Shown here piece after piece: positions 8,131-16,164 of a stretch of DNA of 64,000 nt (position 1 is its first letter; each line of letters begins with the position of its first letter). Both the position numbers and the translations under genes were made by a program. This DNA comes from Pseudomonas sp. v388. Lineage in GTDB: Bacteria > Pseudomonadota > Gammaproteobacteria > Pseudomonadales > Pseudomonadaceae. Location: the NCBI RefSeq assembly GCF_003935425.1, contig NZ_RHQN01000001.1, positions 744,001 to 808,000 on the forward strand, written 5' to 3'. The notes under the pieces were generated by a model. It ran no database searches, had not been told where the DNA came from, and was given only the letters and a program-made list of their open reading frames with translations.

Positions 8131-10230
8131 TCAGAAGCGAAACGCGACACCGGTGGTGACGTTGAACGCGTCGCCCGGATAGAAATTGGCCGAGTCATTG
8201 CCCCGGGCGTCGTAGGTGGTGTTGGCAGCGGTGGCGTAGCGCTCGTCGGTCAGGTTGCGCATGTCGAGGAACACGTCCCAGCGTTTGCTCGGCGCTTCAT
8301 AACCCAGGCGCGCACCGAGGATGGTGTAGGACGGCGCACTCAGGGTGTTGGCGTAGTCGACGAAATAGCTGGAGGCCGAACGCAGGTTCAGCTGGGCGTA
8401 GAACCCTTTGGCCTGCTGATATTGCAACTCGGCCTGATAGACATGGCGCGGCAGACTCGGCAGCTGGTTGCCACCGAAGGTGTCGTCGTTGCGGTAGTAG
8501 AAATCGTTGAAGGTGTAGGCCTGACGCAGGTTGAGCGTGTCGCCGTTGTCCCCTTCCCACAGCAAGGCACTGAGCCCGGCCTCGACACCCTGATGGATGG
8601 TCGGGCTGGCATTGGACGACGCAACCAACTGGTCTTGGGTCGCCGAAGCCTGACGAACCACTACCGAGAGTATTTCGTCGTCGATCCAGGAGCGGTAGAA
8701 CGTCAGGCTGCCGTCGAAGATGCCGACACTGGCCCGCACGCCCAGCTCGGCGGTGGTGGCTTTCTGCGGCTGCACGTTGCGGATGAAGGGCGAACCGGTA
8801 CTGCCCAGCTGCCAGGTGACCGGCGGATCGATGGAGCGGCTGACGTTACCGAACAGCTGAATGTCCGGGGTCAGCTCATAGCGCAGGCCGATGCGCGGCG
8901 CGGTGTCCCAGGTGTCGTAATTCACCCCGTCCGGAAACTCGCTGGTGTTAACGCCTGTGGTGTACTTGATCTCGGCCTTGCGCTTGATATTGATGAACGA
9001 CAAGCCGGTGGACAGCCAGGTCTTGTCGTTCAATTGCAGCTCGTTGCCCAAGGCAAAGACCGTATCCCGGGAGCCGGTGTACTTGGTGTATTGCAGCAAC
9101 TGGTGGGTGGCGGGATTGCGGGATTTCACGTCACCCAGATACGCCAGGGTGTTGCTGAAGGTCACGGTGGAGTCGCTGGGCAGGCCGAATAGTTCATCGT
9201 GGGCACGCCGATAGCGCAGCACCACGCTGGTGTCCTTGGAACGCCAGTCCTGTGGCGTGGTGGAGGTGCGCCAGCCGTTGTACAACGGGTAATCGTTGTA
9301 GCCCAGGCCCACATCCAGCGTGGATTCATCATCGAAGGTGTAGGTGGTGTTGCTCCCCAGCAGCGTGGTGCCGTCCTTCTTGCGCCCGGCCGGCACCGTG
9401 TTGCTGCGCGGATCATGCTTGAGCTGGTATTTGGTCAGGGTCGCGCCGTTGGTGAGCTGTTCTTCGCGATAGCGCAGGAAAAAGCGCGTCTGTAGCTTGG
9501 GGCTGAACACGTGGCCGAAGTTGGCGATCAGGTCGCGGCCCTTGGTTTCAGTGTTGTCCTGATAGCCGTCTCGTTCGTTGTGCAGCACGCTGACGTAGTA
9601 GTCGCTGTCGCCCACCACGCCGCCGGTGCTCAGTTGCTGCTTGCGATACCCGAAGCTGCCGACTTCGAAGCGCGCGTAATTGCCCGGCGCGGTGCGCCCG
9701 GTGCGGCTGACGAAGTTGATCGCCCCACCCAGGGATAACGCGGTGTGTTTGAAGGCATTGGCCCCGTACAGCACTTCGGTGTGATCGACCGCGGCCATGT
9801 TCAGCAGGTCTTCCTGAGTGCCGCCGGGGCCGGTGATGGGCAAACCGTCATAAAGGAATTTGATGCCCAGCGCGTAGCCTTGATAGAAGGTATTCAAGCC
9901 CGAGCCGCGAATGGAAATCTTGTTGGCGCCCGTGCCGCTGGTGGCCTGGGCGAATACGCCGGGCTGCAGGGCCAGCACGTCCTCGGCGTTGGAGGCACGG
10001 CCTTTCTCCACCTCTTTCATGTCTACCACTGCCGTGGTGCCCGGTGTTTTATCCAGCTCGACTTTGGCTTTCTGCGCTTCGCTTTGCGCTGCACCGGTGA
10101 CGGTCACCGTGGACAGCCTGGCGTCGTCAGCCAGCGCGTGGACAGGCACGCCGAGCGCCAGCCCCGTGGCGGTGAACAACGCCAGTGCATTGCCAGGATA
10201 AACAGACTTGCTGCACAACTTGAAACCCAT
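8131..10230 (-). CDS. TonB-dependent outer-membrane receptor (3)
   Basis: The protein has 699 residues, with an ATG start at 10230 behind GGGGAG at an 8-nt spacing. A signal region ends near VHALADD. The plug segments include DVLALQPGVFAQ, ISIRGSG and the 'GANAFKHTALSLGG' stretch. The barrel ends in Phe-Arg-Phe. It is the first gene of the receptor 3-receptor 2 unit and has a sigma-54-type promoter at 10302-10316. Such receptors import their ligand with energy from TonB-ExbBD. The ligand is unknown, and sharing promoter architecture with the receptor 1/monooxygenase operon suggests the same starvation response. Confidence 0.9.
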   Translation of the reverse strand: MGFKLCSKSVYPGNALALFTATGLALGVPVHALADDARLSTVTVTGAAQSEAQKAKVELDKTPGTTAVVDMKEVEKGRASNAEDVLALQPGVFAQATSGTGANKISIRGSGLNTFYQGYALGIKFLYDGLPITGPGGTQEDLLNMAAVDHTEVLYGANAFKHTALSLGGAINFVSRTGRTAPGNYARFEVGSFGYRKQQLSTGGVVGDSDYYVSVLHNERDGYQDNTETKGRDLIANFGHVFSPKLQTRFFLRYREEQLTNGATLTKYQLKHDPRSNTVPAGRKKDGTTLLGSNTTYTFDDESTLDVGLGYNDYPLYNGWRTSTTPQDWRSKDTSVVLRYRRAHDELFGLPSDSTVTFSNTLAYLGDVKSRNPATHQLLQYTKYTGSRDTVFALGNELQLNDKTWLSTGLSFINIKRKAEIKYTTGVNTSEFPDGVNYDTWDTAPRIGLRYELTPDIQLFGNVSRSIDPPVTWQLGSTGSPFIRNVQPQKATTAELGVRASVGIFDGSLTFYRSWIDDEILSVVVRQASATQDQLVASSNASPTIHQGVEAGLSALLWEGDNGDTLNLRQAYTFNDFYYRNDDTFGGNQLPSLPRHVYQAELQYQQAKGFYAQLNLRSASSYFVDYANTLSAPSYTILGARLGYEAPSKRWDVFLDMRNLTDERYATAANTTYDARGNDSANFYPGDAFNVTTGVAFRF

Positions 10231-10268
10231 GAATGACGCTCCCCGACATATACGAAAGATAAGGAGCC

Positions 10269-10283
10269 TCTATTCATATAGTC
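10269..10283 (-). promoter_or_regulatory. conserved leader element GACTATATGAATAGA
   Basis: This is the second copy of the 15-mer found at 5634-5648, differing at one base. It lies between the sigma-54-type promoter at 10302-10316 and the ATG of receptor 3, within the predicted leader. Confidence 0.4.
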
Positions 10284-10301
10284 GCGCTCAAGGAGACCAG
10301 A

Positions 10302-10316
10302 GCATCTATCGTGCCA
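10302..10316 (-). promoter_or_regulatory. candidate sigma-54 (RpoN) promoter for TonB receptors 3 and 2
   Basis: On the minus strand the sequence is TGGCACGATAGATGC followed by T. It matches TGGCACG-N4-TTGCW except for the first T of TTGC. A 6-bp inverted repeat, CTGTTG (10388-10393) and CAACAG (10400-10405), lies 70-90 bp upstream, a suitable distance for an enhancer-binding activator. That role is inferred. Confidence 0.65.
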
Positions 10317-10516
10317 GGTTCAAGCCTGCTGTTTCGCTGCCATTCAGGCGAATACACCGCATGGCGCATGGGCAACTTGTGGTTCTGCTGTTGGCAGGGC
10401 AACAGTTGTACAAAACAGACTAAGCATAGGTTCGTTTGTTCATTGCCGATGGCGCCATCCGACTTATATGTTTCCCTGGTTCAAATGAATAACTGCTTAT
10501 CAAGGAAATCTCGCCT

Positions 10517-11053
10517 GTGCCTGTACCTGTTACTACGCCGCTCTCGATCCGCCTTGCCGCGCCTGCCGACGCCACTTCAATCGCCAAGGTTCATATCGCC
10601 AGTTGGCAAGCGGCCTACCGAGACCTGCTGTCGCCGACCTATCTGCTGGCCTTGGGGAACACGGTCCAGCGGCGCGCGACCTTCATCGAGTCCGCGCTGG
10701 CGAACGGCAGACTCGATGCCTGGGTCGCGGAGCGCGACAGTGAGATTGTCGGGTGGAGTTCCTTCGGTTCCAGTCGTGACGACGACGCGCCACCTTTAAC
10801 CGGCGAGCTTTATTCGCTGTACCTGCATCCGCAGGTATGGGGTCAGGGTGGCGGACGGCTGCTCTGGCAGGCATCGCGCCAGGCGTTGGTTGCCTCAGGA
10901 CATTGCCAGGTTACGCTCTGGGCACTGGACGGAAACCAGCGGGCGGAGCGCTTCTATGTCGCCGCCGGCTTCATTCGGCAAACGACCCGCCCGCGGGTGT
11001 TCGAAGACGACGGCATCGCATTGCCTCTGATCCGATACGTGCAGGCGCTATAA
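10517..11053 (+). CDS. GNAT family N-acetyltransferase
   Basis: The protein has 178 residues and a GTG start at 10517 behind AAGGAA. The acetyl-CoA-binding region appears as LYLHPQVWGQGGGRLLWQ near residues 100-117, a form of the Q/R-x-x-G-x-G/A motif. It is followed by the C-terminal NQRAERFYVAAGF segment typical of the family. It is monocistronic and divergent from the TonB receptor gene. The substrate cannot be read from the sequence. Confidence 0.85.
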   Translation: MPVPVTTPLSIRLAAPADATSIAKVHIASWQAAYRDLLSPTYLLALGNTVQRRATFIESALANGRLDAWVAERDSEIVGWSSFGSSRDDDAPPLTGELYSLYLHPQVWGQGGGRLLWQASRQALVASGHCQVTLWALDGNQRAERFYVAAGFIRQTTRPRVFEDDGIALPLIRYVQAL

Positions 11054-11126
11054 GGCGAGACGGTCCGCGTGGCCACCGTGGAATATTTCAACATCCCGAC
11101 ACAAAGCTCTTGCATGTCCGATCTTA

Positions 11127-11136
11127 TGGTATACCA
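11127..11136. promoter_or_regulatory. TGGTATACCA operator upstream of the PF06684/hydrolase/ALDH operon
   Basis: The sequence is the perfect palindrome TGGTATACCA, extended to ATGGTATACCAT and flanked by CTTA and TCAGAC. It lies 40 bp before the first gene of the operon. A possible -10 TACAAT at 11147-11152 with a 17-bp spacer to TTATGG would place the operator between the -35 and -10 elements. GTATAC-centred palindromes are typical targets of GntR/FCD regulators. The GntR gene at 14784 is the obvious candidate. Confidence 0.75.
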
Positions 11137-11175
11137 TCAGACGAAATACAATAGCGCTCGAACCGGGAGTCGACC

Positions 11176-11766
11176 ATGAGCTTTGAAATTCGCAAAATCG
11201 TCAATTACACCGAAGAAACCTTCATCGAAGGCGGCAAGGCGGCCGACAAGCCGGTCACCATGGTCGGCCTGGCGGTGGTGATCAAGAACCCCTGGCTGGG
11301 TCGCGGTTTCGTTGAAGACCTCAAGCCTGAAATCCGCGCCAACTGCTCGGAGCTGGGCGAGCTGATGGTCAAGCGCCTCACCGCCGCCATCGGCGGTGCC
11401 GACAAGATCGAAGCCTACGGCAAAGCCGCCGTGGTCGGCGCCGAGGGCGAAATCGAGCACGCCTCCGCTGTGATTCACACCTTGCGTTTCGGCAACCACT
11501 ACCGTGAAGCGGTTCAAGCCAAAAGCTATTTGAGCTTCACCAACAAGCGCGGCGGCCCCGGCACTTCCATCCAGATTCCAATGATGCACAAGGACGACGA
11601 AGGCCTGCGTTCGCACTACATCACCCTGGAAATGCAGATCGAGGACTCCCCTCGCGCCGACGAGATCATCGTCGTGCTCGGCGCTGCCAATGGCGGTCGT
11701 CTGCACCCGCGTATCGGCAACCGCTATATCGATCTGGAAGAACTGGCTGCTGAAAAAGCCCAGTAA
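11176..11766 (+). CDS. PF06684 ('amino acid synthesis') family protein, putative trigonelline-pathway accessory
   Basis: The protein has 196 residues, with an ATG behind GGGAG at a 7-nt spacing. It is recognised as a PF06684/DUF1185 family member from segments such as MVGLAVVIKNPWLGRGF near residue 35 and NGGRLHPRIGNRY near the C-terminus. No transmembrane segment or signal peptide is visible. The biochemical function of the family is poorly known. It is the first gene of an operon with a hydrolase, an aldehyde dehydrogenase and a flavin reductase under a TGGTATACCA operator. From memory, the Acinetobacter trigonelline work also needed a conserved hypothetical protein; equating it with this one is an inference. 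Confidence 0.75.
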   Translation: MSFEIRKIVNYTEETFIEGGKAADKPVTMVGLAVVIKNPWLGRGFVEDLKPEIRANCSELGELMVKRLTAAIGGADKIEAYGKAAVVGAEGEIEHASAVIHTLRFGNHYREAVQAKSYLSFTNKRGGPGTSIQIPMMHKDDEGLRSHYITLEMQIEDSPRADEIIVVLGAANGGRLHPRIGNRYIDLEELAAEKAQ

Positions 11767-11802
11767 ACCGACCTCTTCCTCATGCCTGCGCAGGAGTGTT
11801 CC

Positions 11803-12636
11803 ATGATTCAGCTCACTGCTGAACGCACCCCGGCCGGAACCAGTTACCTGGCGACCGGCCAAGGCCATCCTGTGGTGTTGATTCACGGGGTGGGCCTGAA
11901 CAAGGAAATGTGGGGCGGACAGATCGTCGGCCTGGCCCCGCATTACCACGTCATTGCCTATGACATGCTGGGCCATGGCGCCAGTCCGCGCCCGGCCCCG
12001 GAAACCGACCTGCTTGGCTACGCCGACCAGTTGGTCGAATTGCTCGATCATCTGGGAGTCGCCCAGGCCACGGTCATCGGGTTTTCCATGGGAGGTCTGG
12101 TGGCGCGAGCATTCGCCCTGCACTTCAGTGACCGGCTTTCCGGCCTGGTGGTGCTCAACAGCGTGTTCAACCGCAGCCCCGAACAACGTGCGAGCGTCAT
12201 TGCCCGCACCAGCCAGGCGGCTGAACATGGCCCTGACGCCAATGCCGCCGAGGCCTTGTCGCGATGGTTCAGCCGCGAATATCAGGCGGCCAATCCGGCA
12301 CAGATCGCGGCGATCCGCCAGGACCTGGCCGGCAATGATCCACAGGGTTACCTGACCACCTACAAACTGTTCGCGACCCAGGATATGTACCGCGCCGACG
12401 ATCTCGGCGATATTCAGGTGCCGACGCTGATTGCCACCGGCGAGCTGGACCCCGGTTCCACGCCTGAGATGGCCCGCCAGCTGGCCATGCGCATTCGCGG
12501 CGCGGAAGTGGCGATACTGCCCGAGCAGCGGCATATGATGCCGGTGGAATCGCCGCGTCTGGTCAACCAGGTGCTGCTGGATTTCCTCGACAAGTCGGCC
12601 GCCGTCCATAACTCGATCAAGGGGATTGTTGCATGA
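11803..12636 (+). CDS. tgnD: alpha/beta-hydrolase, probable N-methylformamidomethylene-succinate (MFMS) hydrolase
   Basis: The protein has 277 residues. The start at 11803 is chosen because CAGGAG lies six nt upstream. The catalytic elements of an alpha/beta-hydrolase are visible: oxyanion region LIHGVGLN, nucleophile elbow GFSMGG (Ser near residue 95), acid region TGELDPG and catalytic His in PEQRHMMP. In the A. baylyi trigonelline pathway a hydrolase splits the ring-opened intermediate into methylamine, formate, CO2 and succinate semialdehyde. This assignment rests on gene context, not on a distinguishing motif. The stop overlaps the next ATG (ATGA). RutD- or enol-lactonase-type activity is the alternative. 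Confidence 0.7.
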   Translation: MIQLTAERTPAGTSYLATGQGHPVVLIHGVGLNKEMWGGQIVGLAPHYHVIAYDMLGHGASPRPAPETDLLGYADQLVELLDHLGVAQATVIGFSMGGLVARAFALHFSDRLSGLVVLNSVFNRSPEQRASVIARTSQAAEHGPDANAAEALSRWFSREYQAANPAQIAAIRQDLAGNDPQGYLTTYKLFATQDMYRADDLGDIQVPTLIATGELDPGSTPEMARQLAMRIRGAEVAILPEQRHMMPVESPRLVNQVLLDFLDKSAAVHNSIKGIVA

Positions 12637-14114
12637 GCCTGACCCGCTTCCAGATGTGCATCGACGGCGAATGGGTCGATGCCCTGTCCGGCAAGACCTT
12701 CGACAGCCTGAACCCGGCGCTGGCCCAGCCCTGGGCGCAGTTGCCGGACGCCGATGAAGCCGACGTCGAGCGTGCGGTGCAGGCTGCGCAACGGGCCTTC
12801 GAAAGCCCGGCCTGGCGCGGCCTGACCGCCACCGCTCGCGGCAAGTTGCTGCGCCGTCTGGGCGATCTGATTGCCGAGAACAAGGAACAACTGGCCCAGC
12901 TGGAAAGCCGCGACAACGGCAAGCTGATCCGCGAAACCCGTGGCCAGGTCAGCTACCTGCCCGAGTTCTTTCACTACACCGCCGGCCTGGCCGACAAGCT
13001 CGAAGGCGGCACCCTGCCTTTGGACAAGCCTGATCTGTTTGCCTACACGGTTCACGAACCGATGGGCGTGGTCGCCGGGATCATTCCCTGGAACAGCCCG
13101 CTGTACCTGACCGCGATCAAACTGGCCCCGGCCCTGGCGGCGGGCAACACCATCGTGCTCAAGCCTTCCGAACACGCTTCGGCGACCCTGCTGGAACTGG
13201 CGCGGCTGGCGCTGGAAGCCGGAATTCCGCCCGGCGTGGTGAACGTGGTCACCGGTTACGGGCCGACCACCGGTGCCGCCCTTACCCGCCATCCGCTGGT
13301 ACGCAAGATTGCCTTTACCGGCGGCGCGGCCACGGCACGGCATGTGGTGCGCAGCAGTGCCGAGAACTTCGCCAAGCTGTCGCTGGAGCTGGGTGGCAAG
13401 TCGCCCAACATCATCTTTGCCGACGCCGATCTGGACAGCGCGATCAATGGCGCGGTGGCCGGAATCTACGCCGCTTCCGGGCAGAGTTGCGTGTCCGGCT
13501 CCCGGCTCCTGGTGCAGGACGAGATCTACGATGAGTTCGTCGAGCGTCTGGTCGAGCGCGCCAGCCGTATCCGCATCGGTAGCCCGCAGGATGAACACAC
13601 CGAGATGGGGCCGATGGCTACCGCTCAACAGCTGGCCGTGGTCGAAGGCCTGGTGGCCGATGCGGTTGCCGAAGGTGCCCGTCTGCGCCTGGGCGGCAAG
13701 CGTGCGGCGATGACCGGCGAAGGCTGGTTCTACGAGCCGACCCTGTTCGAATGCGACCGCAATTCGATGAAGATCATGCAGGAAGAAGTCTTTGGCCCGG
13801 TCGCGTCGGTGATCCGCTTCAAGGACGAAGCCGAAGCTCTGGCGATTGCCAACGACTCCCAGTTCGGCCTCGCCGCCGGCATCTGGACTCGCGATCTGGG
13901 CCGCGCCCATCGCCTGGCCCGTGACATTCGCTCCGGGATCATCTGGGTCAATACCTATCGTGCCGTCTCGGCGATGGCGCCCATCGGTGGCTTCAAGAAC
14001 AGCGGTTACGGGCGTGAGAGCGGCATCGATTCGGTGCTGGCCTATACCGAACTGAAAACGGTGTGGATCAACCTGTCGCAGGCCCCCATGCCCGATCCAT
14101 TTGTGATGCGCTAA
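12633..14114 (+). CDS. tgnC: NAD(P)-dependent aldehyde dehydrogenase, probable MFMB (hydroxybutyrolactone intermediate) dehydrogenase
   Basis: The protein has 493 residues, full length for the ALDH superfamily. The conserved features are present: the nucleotide-binding region IIPWNSPLYL, general-base Glu in LSLELGGKSPN (about residue 252), and catalytic Cys in SGQSCVSGSR (about residue 286). It is translationally coupled to the hydrolase upstream and 12 bp from the flavin reductase downstream. In the known trigonelline route an ALDH oxidises the first ring-cleavage product. A second ALDH handles succinate semialdehyde. Only one ALDH is in this window, so which of the two steps it performs is uncertain. 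Confidence 0.72.
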   Translation: MSLTRFQMCIDGEWVDALSGKTFDSLNPALAQPWAQLPDADEADVERAVQAAQRAFESPAWRGLTATARGKLLRRLGDLIAENKEQLAQLESRDNGKLIRETRGQVSYLPEFFHYTAGLADKLEGGTLPLDKPDLFAYTVHEPMGVVAGIIPWNSPLYLTAIKLAPALAAGNTIVLKPSEHASATLLELARLALEAGIPPGVVNVVTGYGPTTGAALTRHPLVRKIAFTGGAATARHVVRSSAENFAKLSLELGGKSPNIIFADADLDSAINGAVAGIYAASGQSCVSGSRLLVQDEIYDEFVERLVERASRIRIGSPQDEHTEMGPMATAQQLAVVEGLVADAVAEGARLRLGGKRAAMTGEGWFYEPTLFECDRNSMKIMQEEVFGPVASVIRFKDEAEALAIANDSQFGLAAGIWTRDLGRAHRLARDIRSGIIWVNTYRAVSAMAPIGGFKNSGYGRESGIDSVLAYTELKTVWINLSQAPMPDPFVMR

Positions 14115-14126
14115 GAGGTAACTGCG

Positions 14127-14612
14127 ATGATCGAACCCGGCATTTACAAAGAAGTCATGGCGTCCTTTCCTTCGGGCGTCACGATCGTCACCACGCTGGA
14201 CGCAGAGGGCAACCTGACGGGCATTACCGCCAGCGCCTTCAGCGCGTTGTCCATCGACCCGGCGCTGGTGCTGTTCTGCCCCAACTATGCGTCCGACACC
14301 TATCCGGTGCTGCGCGAGAGCAAGCAGTTCGCCATTCATCTCCTCTCCGCCGACCAGCAGGCCGAAGCCTATGCGTTCGCCGGCAAGGGCAAGGAGAAGA
14401 CCAAAGGCATCGAGTGGCAGCTCAGCGACCTGGGCAATCCCTTGCTGAGCAAGGCCACCGCGATCATAGAATGCGAACTGTGGCGCGAATACGATGGTGG
14501 CGATCACGCTATTATCGTTGGGGCGGTGAAAAACCTGATCCTGCCGCAGACGCCGATCACGCCGATGATCTACCACCGCGGCAAGCTCGGCGCCCTGCCC
14601 GGCCTGGCCTGA
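14127..14612 (+). CDS. flavin reductase domain protein (paralogue 1)
   Basis: The protein has 161 residues and the flavin_reductase fold (FPSGVTIVTT near residue 13, TASAFSALSIDPALVLFC near residue 35, FAIHLLSADQQ). It would provide reduced FMN/FAD to a partner oxygenase. It is about two-thirds identical by eye to the protein at 24669-25154, which sits beside the luciferase-type oxygenase. Here it is the last gene of the hydrolase/ALDH operon. It may be a backup reductase or may serve a different partner. Confidence 0.85.
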   Translation: MIEPGIYKEVMASFPSGVTIVTTLDAEGNLTGITASAFSALSIDPALVLFCPNYASDTYPVLRESKQFAIHLLSADQQAEAYAFAGKGKEKTKGIEWQLSDLGNPLLSKATAIIECELWREYDGGDHAIIVGAVKNLILPQTPITPMIYHRGKLGALPGLA

Positions 14613-14690
14613 CGCGGGCTGTTTGGTGGACTGGGCAGTCAGCGTGATAAACTCGCCCCCGATCCGGGCTTGTGCGACCCGGACATGCAG

Positions 14691-14712
14691 CAGCCCGCGT
14701 AGCGCCGGGCTG
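14691..14712 (+). repeat. stem-loop in the leader of the GntR regulator gene
   Basis: CAGCCCG (14691-14697) and CGGGCTG (14706-14712) form a perfect 7-bp stem. Smaller CCGGG/CCCGG pairings lie just upstream (about 14664-14682). The 171-bp gap between the flavin reductase and the regulator gene is therefore likely to form a structured transcript. No known riboswitch class was recognised. Confidence 0.4.
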
Positions 14713-14783
14713 CCGACGTCAACCCGTCCGGGTGTAATCCGGGCGCGGTTACTACCAAGACAGCCCTTCTCCGAGCAAACCTG

Positions 14784-15536
14784 ATGAAACGCCTGCCACT
14801 CGACGACAACTTCAAGGTCAACCGAAACCCCGTCACCTTGCGGGAAATCGTGCTGGATAAACTGCGCAGCGCGATCATGAACTTTCAACTGCTGCCCGGT
14901 GACCGTCTGGTCGAGCGAGACCTGTGTGACCGCCTGGGTGTGAGCCGCACCTCGGTGCGCGAAGCGCTGCGCCATCTGGAATCCGAAGGGCTGGTGGAAT
15001 TTGCCGACGCCAAGGGGCCTCGAGTTGCGATCATCACCCTGGAAGACGCCTGCGATATCTACGAGCTGCGCTGCGTGCTGGAAGGCCTGATCGTCCAGCT
15101 GTTCACCCTGCGCGCCAAGCCCAAGGACATTCGTGCCCTGGAAAAGGCCCTGGAAGAAAACCGCCAGTCGCTGAAGGAAGGCGAGCTGCAGCAGGTCATC
15201 GACTCGGTGCAGGGTTTCTACGACGTGCTGCTCGAAGGCTCGGGCAATCATGTGGCCGCCACCCAGCTGCGCCAGTTGCAGGCGCGCATCAGTTACCTGC
15301 GTGCCACCTCCGTTTCTCAAGAGAACCGTCGCGGCGCCAGCAATCAGGAAATGGAGCGCATCGTCGAAGCGATCAAGAGCGGCGACCCGCTGGCCGCCCA
15401 CGAAGCGTCGGTGGACCACGTGCGCAATGCCGCCCGTGTGGCGCTGGAGTATCTGAAGTCCAAGCAGGACGACGATGCCCAGGTACGCGATATCGTGGCC
15501 CCCGTCGCGCTGAAAGAACCGCGCATAGGTCGCTGA
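14784..15536 (+). CDS. GntR-family (FCD subfamily) transcriptional regulator, candidate regulator of the trigonelline/methylamine genes
   Basis: The protein has 250 residues. An N-terminal winged helix (residues about 15-80, with VLDKLRSAIMNF, LPGDRLVERDL and VSRTSVREALRHLESEGL) is followed by an all-helical FCD ligand-binding domain. FCD regulators usually repress by binding TNGTNNACNA-type palindromes and release DNA on binding a pathway metabolite. Seven matching or near-matching palindromes lie in this window, and this is the only FCD-type regulator gene present. No palindrome was found in its own leader, so autoregulation is not evident. The Nudix gene follows after one base. Confidence 0.85.
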   Translation: MKRLPLDDNFKVNRNPVTLREIVLDKLRSAIMNFQLLPGDRLVERDLCDRLGVSRTSVREALRHLESEGLVEFADAKGPRVAIITLEDACDIYELRCVLEGLIVQLFTLRAKPKDIRALEKALEENRQSLKEGELQQVIDSVQGFYDVLLEGSGNHVAATQLRQLQARISYLRATSVSQENRRGASNQEMERIVEAIKSGDPLAAHEASVDHVRNAARVALEYLKSKQDDDAQVRDIVAPVALKEPRIGR

Positions 15537-15537
15537 C

Positions 15538-16101
15538 ATGCCCGCGCCGCGTTTCTGCCCCCAATGCGGTAGCGCCGGCCTGGCGCTCTGCACGCCACCG
15601 GGCGATACCCACCAACGGCTGATGTGCGGCGGCTGCCGGTATATCCACTACGTCAACCCGAAGATCATTGCCGGCTGCATCATCGAGCAGGAAGGCAAGT
15701 ACCTGTTGTGTCAGCGCGCGATCCCGCCGCGACCCGGCACCTGGACGCTGCCGGCCGGCTTCATGGAAAGCGGCGAGACCACTGAGCAGGCGGCGCTGCG
15801 CGAAGTCTGGGAAGAAAGCGGCGTGCGCGCGGAGATCGTCTCGCCGTATTCGATCTTCAGCGTGCCGCAGATCAGCGAGGTGTACATCGTGTTCCGCGCC
15901 ATCGCCCTGGAAGTCACCGGCCAGTTCGGCCCGGAAACCCTCGACTACAAGTTCTTCGCGCCCCAGGACATCCCTTGGGACAGCATCTACTACCCCGCCA
16001 TTCGCCAGATTCTGGAGCGTTATATCGCCGAGCGCCAGGCCGGCGTGTACGGCATCTACATCGGCAATGATGACACCGGGAAGGTGCATTTCATTCGCTG
16101 A
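15538..16101 (+). CDS. Nudix hydrolase with N-terminal zinc ribbon
   Basis: The protein has 187 residues. A four-cysteine zinc ribbon (CPQC near residue 8 and CGGC near residue 30) precedes a Nudix domain with the full box, GFMESGE-x7-REVWEESGV. These proteins hydrolyse nucleoside diphosphates linked to another moiety. Zinc-ribbon forms act on NAD(H) or FAD-like substrates, but specificity cannot be read here. It starts one base after the regulator stop, so it is co-expressed with it. A role in flavin or nicotinamide turnover would fit the flavoenzyme-rich context and is speculative. Confidence 0.85.
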   Translation: MPAPRFCPQCGSAGLALCTPPGDTHQRLMCGGCRYIHYVNPKIIAGCIIEQEGKYLLCQRAIPPRPGTWTLPAGFMESGETTEQAALREVWEESGVRAEIVSPYSIFSVPQISEVYIVFRAIALEVTGQFGPETLDYKFFAPQDIPWDSIYYPAIRQILERYIAERQAGVYGIYIGNDDTGKVHFIR

Positions 16102-16123
16102 GCCTGTAGCAGCGGACTTCGTG

Positions 16124-16150
16124 GGAGCGGAGCGCCGCCCGGTCCGCTCC
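16124..16150. terminator. inverted repeat between convergent Nudix and DUF1330 genes
   Basis: GGAGCGGA (16124-16131) pairs perfectly with TCCGCTCC (16143-16150). It lies between two convergent genes and carries no clear T-run on either side. It may be a REP-derived bidirectional terminator. Confidence 0.45.
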
Positions 16151-16164
16151 TGCATGGCGCCTTG

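Noticed and set aside
5712-8159. Long plus-strand frame opposite TonB receptor 2.
   Set aside because: It is the antisense shadow of the receptor gene, with low-complexity Val/Ala/Gly/Gln-rich product and no domain.
12414-15593. Very long minus-strand open frame (over 1,000 codons).
   Set aside because: It is antisense to the hydrolase, ALDH, flavin reductase and GntR genes, all with clear families. Long antisense frames are common in GC-rich Pseudomonas DNA.
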